From the NCBI GenBank assembly GCA_965233705.1, contig CBDDTF010000003.1, positions 248,001 to 312,000 of the forward strand: a DNA stretch of 64,000 nt. The letters are read 5' to 3'. A program made the position numbers and the translations under genes. Positions 63,455-64,000 of this stretch are shown here, in pieces. The stretch's first letter is position 1. Every line of letters begins with the position of its first letter. The notes below the pieces were generated by a model. The model did no database searches and had not been told where the DNA came from. It worked only from the letters and a program-made list of their open reading frames with translations. The DNA comes from Algihabitans sp965233705. Its GTDB lineage: Bacteria > Pseudomonadota > Alphaproteobacteria > Kiloniellales > DSM-21159.

Positions 63455-64000
<546 letters not shown>

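Overview
The window is a GC-rich chromosomal segment from an alphaproteobacterium, most likely in or near the Rhodospirillales. The evidence is the divK-pleD pair next to rpmG (59.9-62.1 kb), a DUF1849/EipB envelope protein, a purF-SDR neighbourhood, an intracellular PHA depolymerase, and many Liv-type, Dpp-type and TRAP uptake systems. It looks like ordinary chromosome with one small IS island (37.4-39.3 kb). No rRNA, tRNA, CRISPR array, prophage or plasmid replication region was seen. The genus is not determined.

Layout. 0-2 kb: dehydrogenase remnant, LysE-type exporter, XRE regulator. 2.2-5.4 kb: DNA-repair island with a histone-H1-like basic protein and LigD split into three overlapping genes (phosphoesterase, ligase, polymerase). 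5.4-11.5 kb: DUF72 protein, two small unknowns, an OmpR-type response regulator/histidine kinase/VWA operon, and a DegP/MucD protease. 11.7-15.7 kb: racemase-superfamily enzyme, PHA depolymerase, TAT-exported solute-binding protein. 16.1-18.7 kb: bufferin-type RiPP operon (precursor, MNIO enzyme, DUF2063 partner, DoxX). 19-26 kb: Hsp20, acyl-CoA dehydrogenase, PAS histidine kinase, FAD dehydrogenase and Sua5. 26.6-37.3 kb: ParA, PadR-like regulator behind a Fur-like box, a Liv system with fused permeases, a TRAP system and an SRPBCC protein.

37.4-39.3 kb: an IS5-family element and an IS481-family element lie back to back, sharing CTAG target sites beside a palindromic repeat. 39.4-48.6 kb: an amino-acid salvage locus (D-type carbamoylase, M20 carbamoylase, diaminopropionate ammonia-lyase) diverges from a complete Dpp-type transporter. 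48.8-57.4 kb: receiver protein, glycosyltransferase, broken GFA gene, HD protein, MTHFR-like protein, MarR and GlxA regulators, glutamine amidotransferase, hydroxyacid dehydrogenase, EipB. 57.4-64 kb: DNA polymerase IV, ROK kinase, DivK, PleD, L33, SDR, DUF2937 and the 3' part of purF.

Two sequence-scale patterns cut across the genes. The first is an interspersed family of palindromic elements with CTCTA-type ends, often in back-to-back pairs like bacterial BIMEs. These elements supply stop codons to two genes and flank the IS insertions. The second is a strong tendency to short tandem duplications (12-19 bp units) both inside coding regions, always in frame, and between genes. The most distinctive functional loci are the split LigD set, the bufferin operon and the diaminopropionate/carbamoylase/transporter locus.
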